From NCBI GenBank assembly GCA_018816925.1, contig JAHIUP010000040.1:1-22645 (forward strand): a stretch of DNA of 22,645 nt, written 5' to 3'. Below, one piece after another: positions 5,867 through 11,777 of this stretch (position 1 is the stretch's first letter; every line of letters starts with the position of its first letter). The stretch is from Patescibacteria group bacterium (GTDB taxonomy: Bacteria; Patescibacteriota; Minisyncoccia; Minisyncoccales; UBA10102). The translations under genes and the position numbers were made by a program. The notes beneath the pieces are model-generated. The model was given only the letters and a program-made list of their open reading frames with translations, made no database searches and was not told where the DNA came from.

Positions 5867-6568
5867 ATGGAAGAACAGAAATTCCCCCAAAACCTCACGC
5901 CCTTTGCCATTCTTGCGGGCGCCCTTCTTATTGCGGGAGCTATTCTCTACGCGGGAGGCGTAGACCTTGCCCCACGGGGAACAGCGGACTTGAGTCCTCC
6001 AGAGGAGGCGCAGGCGTCTCAGCCGGATGCCGCAGGGGAGCCCTTTGTGGGTTCACAAGACGCTCCTCTCACCCTGTTCTACTGGTCTGACTTCCAATGT
6101 TTCTACTGCAAGAATTTTGAGCAAGAGACGCTTCCTTTCCTCGTGAAAGAATACGTAGATACCGGGAAGTTGCGCATTGTGTTTAAGGACCTCCAGTTCT
6201 TAGGTTTGGGTTCTTTCGTGGCAGGGCTCGCTTCCAAGGCGGTGTGGGAGACGACTCCGGAGCGCTACCTGGAATGGCATGAGGCAATGTTTGCCAAGCA
6301 GGGCGCAGAGAATGGGGGCTGGAGCTCCAGGGAAGATATACTCGCCATTACGGAAGAACTCGGCATAGACAAAGAAAGGATAGGCCGGCTCATGGAAGAG
6401 AAAGAGGCAGAGTACGGAGCGGAACAAGAGGAAGACCAGAAGGAGGCCCAAGAGTTCGGCATTACCGGGGCCCCTGGCTTTATTCTGGGGAGCAGTGAAA
6501 TATCAGGAGCCCGGCCCCTTGCGGAGTTCCAGGCGGCAATAGAGGCGGAGCTTAAGGGAAAAGAATGA
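5867..6568 (+). CDS. Membrane-anchored DsbA-family thioredoxin-like protein
   Basis: The 233-residue product has one N-terminal transmembrane segment (about 13-32), then a proline- and acid-rich linker, and a thioredoxin-fold domain facing outside. The redox motif is FQCFYCKNF (Cys78, Cys81), preceded by a hydrophobic strand LTLFYWSDF. A cis-proline motif TGAPGFILG (Pro203) is present, as in DsbA, DsbG and similar proteins. It probably forms or isomerises disulfides in exported proteins; the direction of the reaction cannot be told from sequence. Its stop overlaps the next start by 4 nt (ATGA), so it is co-translated with the DUF192 gene. The small membrane protein at 3643-3984 is cysteine-rich and exported, which makes it a possible substrate (inference). 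Confidence 0.88.
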   Translation: MEEQKFPQNLTPFAILAGALLIAGAILYAGGVDLAPRGTADLSPPEEAQASQPDAAGEPFVGSQDAPLTLFYWSDFQCFYCKNFEQETLPFLVKEYVDTGKLRIVFKDLQFLGLGSFVAGLASKAVWETTPERYLEWHEAMFAKQGAENGGWSSREDILAITEELGIDKERIGRLMEEKEAEYGAEQEEDQKEAQEFGITGAPGFILGSSEISGARPLAEFQAAIEAELKGKE

Positions 6569-7005
6569 GGGCTCTTGTTTTTGTTCTCCTGGCGGCAGTT
6601 CTCTTGTTGGGATTCACGACACTCATACTCATGAATGGAAGCTCATCTGAAGCGAGCACCATTTCCGTAAAGGGGTTCCCTCTTGTTGTGGAGGTGGCAG
6701 ATACCCAAGAAGCGCGCCAAAAGGGTTTGTCCGGAAGGCCTTCCCTGGAAGAGAACGAAGGAATGCTCTTTGTGTATAAGGAGCCGGAACGCCCGGGTTT
6801 CTGGATGAAGGATATGAACTTCTCTTTGGATATTCTCTGGATTGACGAACACGGCGTGATTCAAGAGATTGCGGAGAGCATTTCTCCCGATTCCTTTCCC
6901 CAGAGATTCCTTCCCGAGACCGTTGCTTCCTATATATTAGAAGTGAATGCGGGATGGGTAGAGCGCCACGGCATTGAGGCAGGGGACTCCGTAATAAGCA
7001 AATAA
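6565..7005 (+). CDS. DUF192 family exported protein
   Basis: The 146-residue protein starts with a signal peptide or anchor (about residues 3-23) and then a DUF192 domain. Family hallmarks are ADTQEARQKGLSGRPSL, then NEGMLFVY, PGFWMKDMNFSLDILWID, and the final GDSV strand. DUF192 is a small beta-rich domain of unknown function, usually exported. The gene overlaps the DsbA-like gene by 4 nt and ends immediately before tRNA-Ala: the tRNA begins at the base after the stop codon. Confidence 0.88.
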   Translation: MRALVFVLLAAVLLLGFTTLILMNGSSSEASTISVKGFPLVVEVADTQEARQKGLSGRPSLEENEGMLFVYKEPERPGFWMKDMNFSLDILWIDEHGVIQEIAESISPDSFPQRFLPETVASYILEVNAGWVERHGIEAGDSVISK

Positions 7006-7076
7006 GGGCCTATGGTCTAGTGGTATGACACCACATTCGCATTGTGGAGACGGGAGTTCGATTCTCCCTAGGTCCA
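7006..7076 (+). tRNA. tRNA-Ala(CGC), copy 1
   Basis: Acceptor GGGCCTA/TAGGTCC contains the G3-U70 wobble pair that identifies alanine tRNAs. The anticodon stem CCACA/TGTGG surrounds TTCGCAT, so the anticodon is CGC. The T-arm is GGGAG TTCGATT CTCCC. The discriminator is A, and CCA is not encoded. It is identical over all 71 bases to the copy at 8279-8349. Confidence 0.94.
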
Positions 7077-7098
7077 CTTTTCCCTGCCTCAAAAATGC

Positions 7099-7133
7099 TT
7101 GCGCGATTATCTGCGCGATACTTGCGCGATTAT
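7099..7133 (+). promoter_or_regulatory. Three direct repeats of TGCGCGAT upstream of fic
   Basis: TGCGCGAT occurs at 7100-7107, 7112-7119 and 7123-7130, spaced 12 and 11 bp, about one helical turn. The last copy overlaps a possible -35 (TTGCGC, 7122-7127), followed by a 17-bp spacer and TAGTAT (7145-7150). The arrangement suits a repressor operator; the fic product itself has a C-terminal winged helix. Confidence 0.45.
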
Positions 7134-7163
7134 TTTATTCATGGTAGTATGGGAATAGAATAT

Positions 7164-8219
7164 ATGCTCAAGCCGCAGTATAAGCTCACCAATAAAATAG
7201 TAGGCATGCTTACCGCAATTGCCGAGGCGAAAGCGGCAGTTGAGCGCGCCAAACTTCTGCCAAAACAGGAGCTGCGTCTTCGTCGGCAGGCGTTGATTCG
7301 CATGACCCACAGCTCCACTCATATAGAAGGCAATAAGTTGAATCTTCATCAGGTGGAGGCGGTGTATGCCCGCAAGAAAGTAGATGCCCCGAACCGCGAT
7401 ATTTATGAGGTGCAAAATTATCTCAAGGCCCTCCGATACATTGAGCGGATTGTTCAAAAAAAGCAGTCGTTCACTGAAAGAATTGTATTAAAAATTCATA
7501 AGCTTGTTACCGACAAAACTTTGCCGGACGAGCAGTGCGGCAAGTATCGCAAGGGGTCGGTATATGTCATAAGGCGGCGGCTCGGCTTCCCCGATGAAAA
7601 AGTATACACGGGACCTGACGCTAAAAAGGTGAAGAAGCTTATGGCCGAACTCGTGGCTTGGATACATGAAAGCGAGAGGCAAGATGTTCATCCCGTGATT
7701 GTGGCGGGAGTCCTTCACCAAGAAATAGCCGCTATCCATCCGTTTGCCGATGGCAACGGACGCACTGCTCGGGCCCTCGCAACGCTTGTCCTCTACCAGC
7801 GCGGCTTCGATTTCAGACGGCTCTTTGCGTTGGAGGACTACTACAACAAAGATAGGCCCGCCTATTACAGGGCAATCAATGTCGGCGAGAACTACGAACA
7901 GCGTAGAACCGACATTACGCTGTGGCTGGAGTATTTCGTAAAGGGCTTCAAAGAAGAAATTGACAATGTGAGGACAAAAGTCATCTCTCTTGCTTTAAGA
8001 AAGGTTGACGACAAACTCAATGCCCAAATTTATCTAGACAAAGACCAGATGAAGATTCTTGAGCTTTTGGATCAGATGGGCAGAATTCGGGTTCGCGATG
8101 TGGTGGATATTCTGGAGTGCCCAAAACGAACCGCGCAAGCCCATCTCCAGCGGCTCAAAAAATTAGAGATTATCAAACAAGTCGGCAAGGGCCCCGCCTC
8201 GGCCTATGTTTTGGCATAA
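7164..8219 (+). CDS. Fic family protein with C-terminal winged helix (AMPylase type)
   Basis: Fic proteins transfer AMP (rarely other groups) to target proteins. The 351-residue product carries the complete Fic core HPFADGNGR (residues 192-200) with catalytic His192. It also has the class II inhibitory motif STHIEGN (Ser50-Asn56) in the N-terminal domain, so activity should be self-inhibited. After the core come FRRLFALEDYYNKDR and WLEYFVKGFKEEI. The C-terminal 70 residues form a winged helix (MGRIRVRDVVDILECPKRTA) that could bind DNA. I chose ATG 7164 (MLKPQYKL), the usual family start and just after a possible promoter; ATG 7149 is possible. It is isolated between two identical tRNA-Ala genes and probably arrived by transfer. 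Possible roles are regulation of a host protein or defence; no partner antitoxin gene is present. Confidence 0.9.
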   Translation: MLKPQYKLTNKIVGMLTAIAEAKAAVERAKLLPKQELRLRRQALIRMTHSSTHIEGNKLNLHQVEAVYARKKVDAPNRDIYEVQNYLKALRYIERIVQKKQSFTERIVLKIHKLVTDKTLPDEQCGKYRKGSVYVIRRRLGFPDEKVYTGPDAKKVKKLMAELVAWIHESERQDVHPVIVAGVLHQEIAAIHPFADGNGRTARALATLVLYQRGFDFRRLFALEDYYNKDRPAYYRAINVGENYEQRRTDITLWLEYFVKGFKEEIDNVRTKVISLALRKVDDKLNAQIYLDKDQMKILELLDQMGRIRVRDVVDILECPKRTAQAHLQRLKKLEIIKQVGKGPASAYVLA

Positions 8220-8253
8220 AATATGAAAATTAAGGATCTGTTCACCTTCCCAG

Positions 8254-8272
8254 CTAAATCCGATTTAGTTTT
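8254..8272 (+). terminator. Weak terminator-like hairpin after fic
   Basis: CTAAAT, loop CCG, ATTTAG, followed by TTTT. The stem is only 6 bp and A/T-rich, so termination here is possible but weak. Confidence 0.3.
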
Positions 8273-8278
8273 CCACAG

Positions 8279-8349
8279 GGGCCTATGGTCTAGTGGTATG
8301 ACACCACATTCGCATTGTGGAGACGGGAGTTCGATTCTCCCTAGGTCCA
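8279..8349 (+). tRNA. tRNA-Ala(CGC), copy 2
   Basis: It is identical to 7006-7076, including the G3-U70 pair and the CGC anticodon, and again lacks CCA. Both copies appear functional, so one isoacceptor is present twice within 1.3 kb. Confidence 0.94.
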
Positions 8350-8450
8350 CAACATTGACAGTGCCACCTCTTCCTTAGCCAGATTAAGGATAGACCTAGC
8401 AGACCTATTTTTCTGTGGATAACTTGCTCGGAGCGAGGATGATAATTGAG

Positions 8451-8479
8451 GGATGTTAGAAGCCGGGCGTCTAACATCC
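8451..8479 (+). terminator. Hairpin between tRNA-Ala and the nusA promoter
   Basis: GGATGTTAGA, loop AGCCGGGCG, TCTAACATCC form a perfect 10-bp stem. The bases after it (TGTTTCGGTTT) are only moderately T-rich. It ends 9 nt before the nusA -35 box, so it may terminate the tRNA transcript or bind a regulator. In the rest of the gap 8350-8450 I see only one exact DnaA-box 9-mer (8414-8422, minus strand) and no gene. Confidence 0.45.
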
Positions 8480-8488
8480 TGTTTCGGT

Positions 8489-8517
8489 TTGACAACCTTC
8501 CTGCCTTCTGCTAGAAT
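8489..8517 (+). promoter_or_regulatory. Strong sigma70-type promoter of nusA
   Basis: TTGACA (perfect consensus), a 17-bp spacer and TAGAAT (five of six). Transcription should start near 8524, leaving a leader of about 136 nt before nusA. Confidence 0.75.
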
Positions 8518-8523
8518 AATTCC

Positions 8524-8659
8524 GTAAGAGAATGTCCGTGAAAGCGGGCATCATTTTATATGCGAAAGCGTTAGCAAACGCGCATATGCGAATATTTGCA
8601 GCATTCGCAGATTGGGACATCATTCGCAGATTCGCATTATTTTAGGAGCATTAGCGACT
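8524..8659 (+). promoter_or_regulatory. Structured 5' leader of nusA
   Basis: Three hairpins are visible in sequence order. ATGTCCG/CGGGCAT is at 8532-8551. A two-part stem at 8558-8587 has outer ATATGC/GCATAT and inner GCGTT/AACGC. TGCGAAT (8587-8593) can pair with any of three ATTCGCA copies (8603-8609, 8622-8628, 8630-8636). The 12-mer CATTCGCAGATT is repeated at 8602 and 8621. AGGAG at 8644-8648 is the likely ribosome binding site, 11 nt from ATG. The alternative pairings suggest a regulatory leader, and most other genes here have almost none. Confidence 0.5.
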
Positions 8660-9856
8660 ATGGCAATAGACACAAAAAACTTCAATCTTCTGCTTGACCA
8701 GATAGCCGAAGAAAAGGGCTTGTCCCGAGAGCAGATTCTGGAGACCATAGAGCAGGCAATCGCGGCCGCCTACAAGAAGGACTACGGAAAAAGAGGACAG
8801 GTGGTGAAGGCAAGGCTCAATTCGGAAACCGGATTGGCAGATTTCTGGCAGGTGAAGCTCGTGGTGGATGACGACATGATATATTCGCAAGAAGAGTTGG
8901 AAGAGATGTCTTCTGAGGGCGGATCCGCCTCTGGCGGAAAAGAGGAGAGGATGGAAGAAGGAGAGGAAAGCGACAAGAAAGTCCGGTTCAATCCCGAGCG
9001 TCATTTTATGGTTAAGGAAGCCCGCAAGGAGTTCTCTAAGGTAAAGCCAGGGGAGGAGGTAGAGATTCCCTTGGAGCGCAACATGGACTACGGCAGGATT
9101 GCCGCCCAGACAGCAAAACAGGTCATTTTGCAAAAGATACGGGAAGCGGAGCGTACCGCTCTTGGCGACGAACTTAAGTCCAAGGAGGGAGAGCTTATTT
9201 CCGGTATCGTGCAGAGGGTGGAAGGAAGGGTGGTACTTGTGGACCTTGGCAAAGTACTCGGAGCTATGCCTCGAGAGGAGCAGGTGCCGGGAGAATTCTA
9301 CCGTATGGGCCAACGCCTCAAGTTCTATGTGCTGCGCGTGGAGGACACATCCAAGGGTCCTGCGGTCACGCTTTCCCGCGCCTATCCCAAGTTTGTGTCC
9401 CGGCTCTTCAAGCTTGAGGTGCCGGAGATTGCGGCTGAAACCGTGCAAATAAAGGCCATTGCGCGGGAGCCCGGCTTTCGTTCTAAGGTAGCTGTAGTGT
9501 CCACGGATGAGCGGGTGGATCCCATAGGGGCTATGGTGGGTCAGCGAGGCACGAGGGTGTCTGCGGTTATAAATGAGCTTGGAGGGGAGAAGATAGACAT
9601 TATTGAATGGGCAGAGGACCAGGAAACCTACGTGGGGAATGCCCTTTCCCCTGCCAAGGTGCTCCAGGTGGAGGCGCATTCCAAGGGAAGGGCCGTTGCC
9701 GTTGTTCCCGAGGACCAGCTCTCTCTCGCGATTGGCAAGGAGGGGCAGAACGTGCGTCTGGCAGCCAAGCTCACGGGCTGGAAGATTGACATACGTACTC
9801 CCGAGGGTACCCAGGTGGACATGAAAGAAGAAGTAGAAGAGGAAGCGGCGGCATGA
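8660..9856 (+). CDS. nusA: Transcription termination/antitermination factor NusA
   Basis: NusA binds RNA polymerase and nascent RNA to control pausing, termination and antitermination. The 398-residue protein has the N-terminal polymerase-binding domain (IEQAIAAAYKKDYG), an S1 domain (ELISGIVQRVEGRVVLVDLGKVLGAMP), and two KH domains (IGAMVGQRGTRVSAVINELGGEKIDII and LAIGKEGQNVRLAAKLTGWKIDI). The length fits NusA without the C-terminal acidic repeats of E. coli. The start at 8660 follows an AGGAG; an upstream in-frame ATG adds an unrelated stretch. An acid- and glycine-rich insert in the N-terminal domain (about residues 84-110) contains a palindromic repeat. The usual neighbours rimP and infB are absent. 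Its stop overlaps tig by 4 nt (ATGA). Confidence 0.96.
   Translation: MAIDTKNFNLLLDQIAEEKGLSREQILETIEQAIAAAYKKDYGKRGQVVKARLNSETGLADFWQVKLVVDDDMIYSQEELEEMSSEGGSASGGKEERMEEGEESDKKVRFNPERHFMVKEARKEFSKVKPGEEVEIPLERNMDYGRIAAQTAKQVILQKIREAERTALGDELKSKEGELISGIVQRVEGRVVLVDLGKVLGAMPREEQVPGEFYRMGQRLKFYVLRVEDTSKGPAVTLSRAYPKFVSRLFKLEVPEIAAETVQIKAIAREPGFRSKVAVVSTDERVDPIGAMVGQRGTRVSAVINELGGEKIDIIEWAEDQETYVGNALSPAKVLQVEAHSKGRAVAVVPEDQLSLAIGKEGQNVRLAAKLTGWKIDIRTPEGTQVDMKEEVEEEAAA
8918..8938. repeat. Palindromic repeat inside nusA
   Basis: GGCGGATCCGCC (8918-8929) is a perfect palindrome overlapping a hairpin TCCGCC TCT GGCGGA (8924-8938). It encodes GGSASGG within a low-complexity insert of the NusA N-terminal domain. 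It resembles small palindromic repeats I recall from CPR coding sequences, a recollection rather than a search result. Confidence 0.5.
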
Positions 9857-10944
9857 AGTACTCTCTTTTAAAAAAGGAATCTTCTCGCATGGAGATTACT
9901 TGCACTCTTCCACCCGAGGAGTGGGAGGGGTATAGGGCGGAGGCAGAGCGAGAGCTTGCCAAGGGTGTTTCCCGAGAAGGATTCCGTGATGGGAAGGTGC
10001 CTCCCGAGATCGCGAGCGGGCATCTTAGCGAAGAGGCCGTGCTGATGGAGACGGCAAGGAGGGCGGTAGGCCAGGCACTCAAGGAAATTACGGTAAAGGA
10101 AGGCCTGGAGCCAGTGGGAGAGCCAGAGCTTACCGTAAAGAAACTCGCCCACGGCAATCCCTTTGAGTTTTTACTTGCGCTGTCAGTTCTCCCTTCGCTT
10201 ACCCTCCCGGATTACCGAAAGCTCGCAGGGCAGGTTCAGCAGAAGGGAGTTGCGGTGGAAGAGCACGAAGTGGAACAGGCGCTTGAGTGGCTGCGTAAGT
10301 CCAGAACAAAGGAAGGGAAGCAGGAGCCCGAGCTCTCCGAGGAGTTCGCAAAGTCCCTGGGGAGTTTTGAGAATATGGAAGAAGTGCGCAAGGGTATCCG
10401 GGAAGGTCTTACCCAGGAGAAGGAATTCCAGGAGAAGCAGCGCGTGCGCCAGGAGATTCTTGAGAAGATTGCAGAAAAGATTCCAGAAACAATGCCCGAG
10501 GTTCTTGTGGAAAGGGAGTTGGAGGGTATGCTCGAGAATGTGAAGAAGGGGGTGAAGGAACAGCTCGGTATGGAGTTTCCCGAGTATCTTGAGAAGACAA
10601 AGAAGACCGCAGAACAGCTTCGAACAGAGCTTGCAGATTCTGCCCGCAAGCGCGTGAAGACAGGGCTTGCGCTTAGGGAGATTGCCAAAAAGGAAGGGGT
10701 GGAGGTGTCTGCGGAAGAACTGGAAGAGGGCATCAAGCATGTGCTTTCGGGATTCCAGGGCCACGAGGAAGAGAGGAAGGCCATTGACCCGGAGCGTCTT
10801 AGCTCCTATACTAGAGGCGTATTGGAGAACGAAAAAACCCTCCATTTGCTGGAGCAGCAGGCGGAAACTAATAATAAATCCGAAGCACGAAATTCGAAAT
10901 ACGAAACAAGCACGAATGACAGAAATTTAAATGACAGAAACTAA
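9853..10944 (+). CDS. tig: Trigger factor lacking the PPIase domain
   Basis: Trigger factor is the ribosome-bound chaperone for nascent chains. The 363-residue product has the N-terminal ribosome-binding domain with the signature GFRDGKVPPEIA (the family consensus is close to GFRKGKVP) and the C-terminal chaperone arms (ETMPEVLVERELEGMLENV). The FKBP-type PPIase domain that normally sits between them is absent: the sequence passes from LTLPDYRKLAG through a short helix to PELSEEFAKSLGSFENMEEV, the segment that normally follows the PPIase. Thus about 90 residues are missing, by a clean deletion. The last 25 residues (from NNKSEARN) are encoded by an inverted-repeat element. The gene overlaps nusA by 4 nt and precedes clpP, with which tig is often grouped. 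Confidence 0.93.
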   Translation: MKYSLLKKESSRMEITCTLPPEEWEGYRAEAERELAKGVSREGFRDGKVPPEIASGHLSEEAVLMETARRAVGQALKEITVKEGLEPVGEPELTVKKLAHGNPFEFLLALSVLPSLTLPDYRKLAGQVQQKGVAVEEHEVEQALEWLRKSRTKEGKQEPELSEEFAKSLGSFENMEEVRKGIREGLTQEKEFQEKQRVRQEILEKIAEKIPETMPEVLVERELEGMLENVKKGVKEQLGMEFPEYLEKTKKTAEQLRTELADSARKRVKTGLALREIAKKEGVEVSAEELEEGIKHVLSGFQGHEEERKAIDPERLSSYTRGVLENEKTLHLLEQQAETNNKSEARNSKYETSTNDRNLNDRN

Positions 10945-11038
10945 AGCACCCCATCCGTTTCTGATTTTAAACATTAAGATTTAGAGTTTGTTTCGTATTT
11001 CGAAAACATAGTTTATAGTTCGCGTTATATTCGGATTT
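10876..11038. repeat. Imperfect inverted-repeat element covering the end of tig
   Basis: Arms converge on about 10949. Matching pairs from outside in are AAATCCGAA (10876-10884) with TTCGGATTT (11030-11038), TTCGAAATACGAAACAA (10893-10909) with its exact complement (10988-11004), and CAGAAAC (10935-10941) with GTTTCTG (10957-10963). The tig stop codon (10942-10944) lies in the central loop, and the whole tig-clpP gap is made of this element. I recall similar 'NSKYETRN'-type repeats in many CPR and Omnitrophica genomes; this is not checked. The element is more A/T-rich than the genes around it. Confidence 0.65.
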
Positions 11039-11069
11039 CGAGTTTAGAATACGTCATTATTTGTAAACT

Positions 11070-11651
11070 ATGAACTTAATCCCTACTGTAATTGAAAAAA
11101 GCCAAAATGGAGAGCGGGCCTACGATATCTACTCGCGCCTGCTCAAGGACCGCATTGTTTTTCTAGGGGCTCCAGTTAATGATGTCGTTGCAAGTTCTAT
11201 CATTGCCCAGTTCCTCTTTTTGGAGCAGAAGGACGCCAATAAGCCCATTCAGTTTTACATCAACACACCGGGGGGCTCGGTGACCGCAGGGCTCGCCATC
11301 TACGACACCATGCAGTACGTTAAGGCGCCCGTGTCTACGGTGTGTGTGGGCATGGCTGCCTCCATGGGAGCGGTTCTTCTAGCGGCGGGCGAGAAGGGTA
11401 AGCGCTTCGCGCTTCCTAATGCCCAGATGATGCTTCACCAGGTGGCGGGAGGCGTATCGGGAGAGGCGGTGCAGATTGCGATTACCGCAAAGCAGATTGT
11501 GAAGATACGGGAGCGTTTGAACCGGGTGCTTGCCCATCACACGGGCCAGTCCTTTGAGAAGATAGAGAAGGATACGGACCGGGATTTTTATCTTGACGCA
11601 ACGGAGGCCAAAGCATATGGCCTCATAGACGAGGTCATCCAGCGCAAATAA
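11070..11651 (+). CDS. clpP: ATP-dependent Clp protease proteolytic subunit
   Basis: ClpP is the serine peptidase barrel that works with Clp ATPases. The 193-residue protein has normal length and the full catalytic triad: Ser98 in GMAASMGA, His123 in QMMLHQ, and Asp172 in DRDFYLDA. Start MNLIPTVIEK matches the family N-terminus, with a short propeptide or none. No clear promoter or Shine-Dalgarno is present. TAGAAT at 11045-11050 could serve as a -10 box, but no matching -35 is seen, so it may be read through from tig. Its ATPase partner is not in the window. A perfect palindrome follows the gene. Confidence 0.97.
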   Translation: MNLIPTVIEKSQNGERAYDIYSRLLKDRIVFLGAPVNDVVASSIIAQFLFLEQKDANKPIQFYINTPGGSVTAGLAIYDTMQYVKAPVSTVCVGMAASMGAVLLAAGEKGKRFALPNAQMMLHQVAGGVSGEAVQIAITAKQIVKIRERLNRVLAHHTGQSFEKIEKDTDRDFYLDATEAKAYGLIDEVIQRK

Positions 11652-11666
11652 CTCAAGTAATGCAAT

Positions 11667-11699
11667 CCCCGCCAGTCCATGGACTGGCGGGGGGTGGTT
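11667..11699 (+). terminator. Terminator after clpP (perfect palindrome)
   Basis: CCCCGCCAGTCC (11667-11678), centre AT, GGACTGGCGGGG (11681-11692) make a 26-bp perfect palindrome, followed by GGTGGTTTTG. The G/C-rich stem with a T-run fits rho-independent termination, and it lies directly before the rny promoter. Confidence 0.65.
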
Positions 11700-11728
11700 T
11701 TGACTGCCCCTCCTTTTTCTGGTATTGT
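11700..11728 (+). promoter_or_regulatory. Promoter of rny
   Basis: TTGACT, a 17-bp spacer and TATTGT. The start site should be near 11735, giving a leader of about 43 nt. Confidence 0.5.
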
Positions 11729-11777
11729 TAAAGTAGAGGATTTTGGAAGTATTAAAACCCCAGGATTCTCAAGACCC

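Larger units (their letters stand above)
7077..8349 (+). mobile_element. Putative small island: fic gene plus a second tRNA-Ala copy
   Basis: Identical 71-bp tRNA-Ala(CGC) genes lie at 7006-7076 and 8279-8349 with only a fic gene between them. The sequences outside the two tRNAs differ on both sides, so this is not a simple tandem duplication of a larger unit. It looks like an insertion next to a tRNA that carried or duplicated the tRNA. No integrase is present, so the mechanism is unknown and the call is tentative. Confidence 0.4.

Noticed and set aside
7077..8278. Fic region as part of a Fic toxin-antitoxin pair
   Set aside because: No small antitoxin frame lies beside it; the inhibitory motif is within the Fic protein itself.
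8414..8422. Exact DnaA-box 9-mer (TGTGGATAA, minus-strand TTATCCACA), considered as an origin
   Set aside because: It is a single exact match, with only one loose partner at 8269 (TTTTCCACA), and no dnaA or dnaN nearby. One chance match in a window this size is not surprising.
8651..9679. Long minus-strand open frame (342 codons) opposite nusA
   Set aside because: It mirrors nusA, which has clear S1 and KH domains. The antisense product is rich in H and L, as expected for the reverse of a coding strand, with no recognisable motif.
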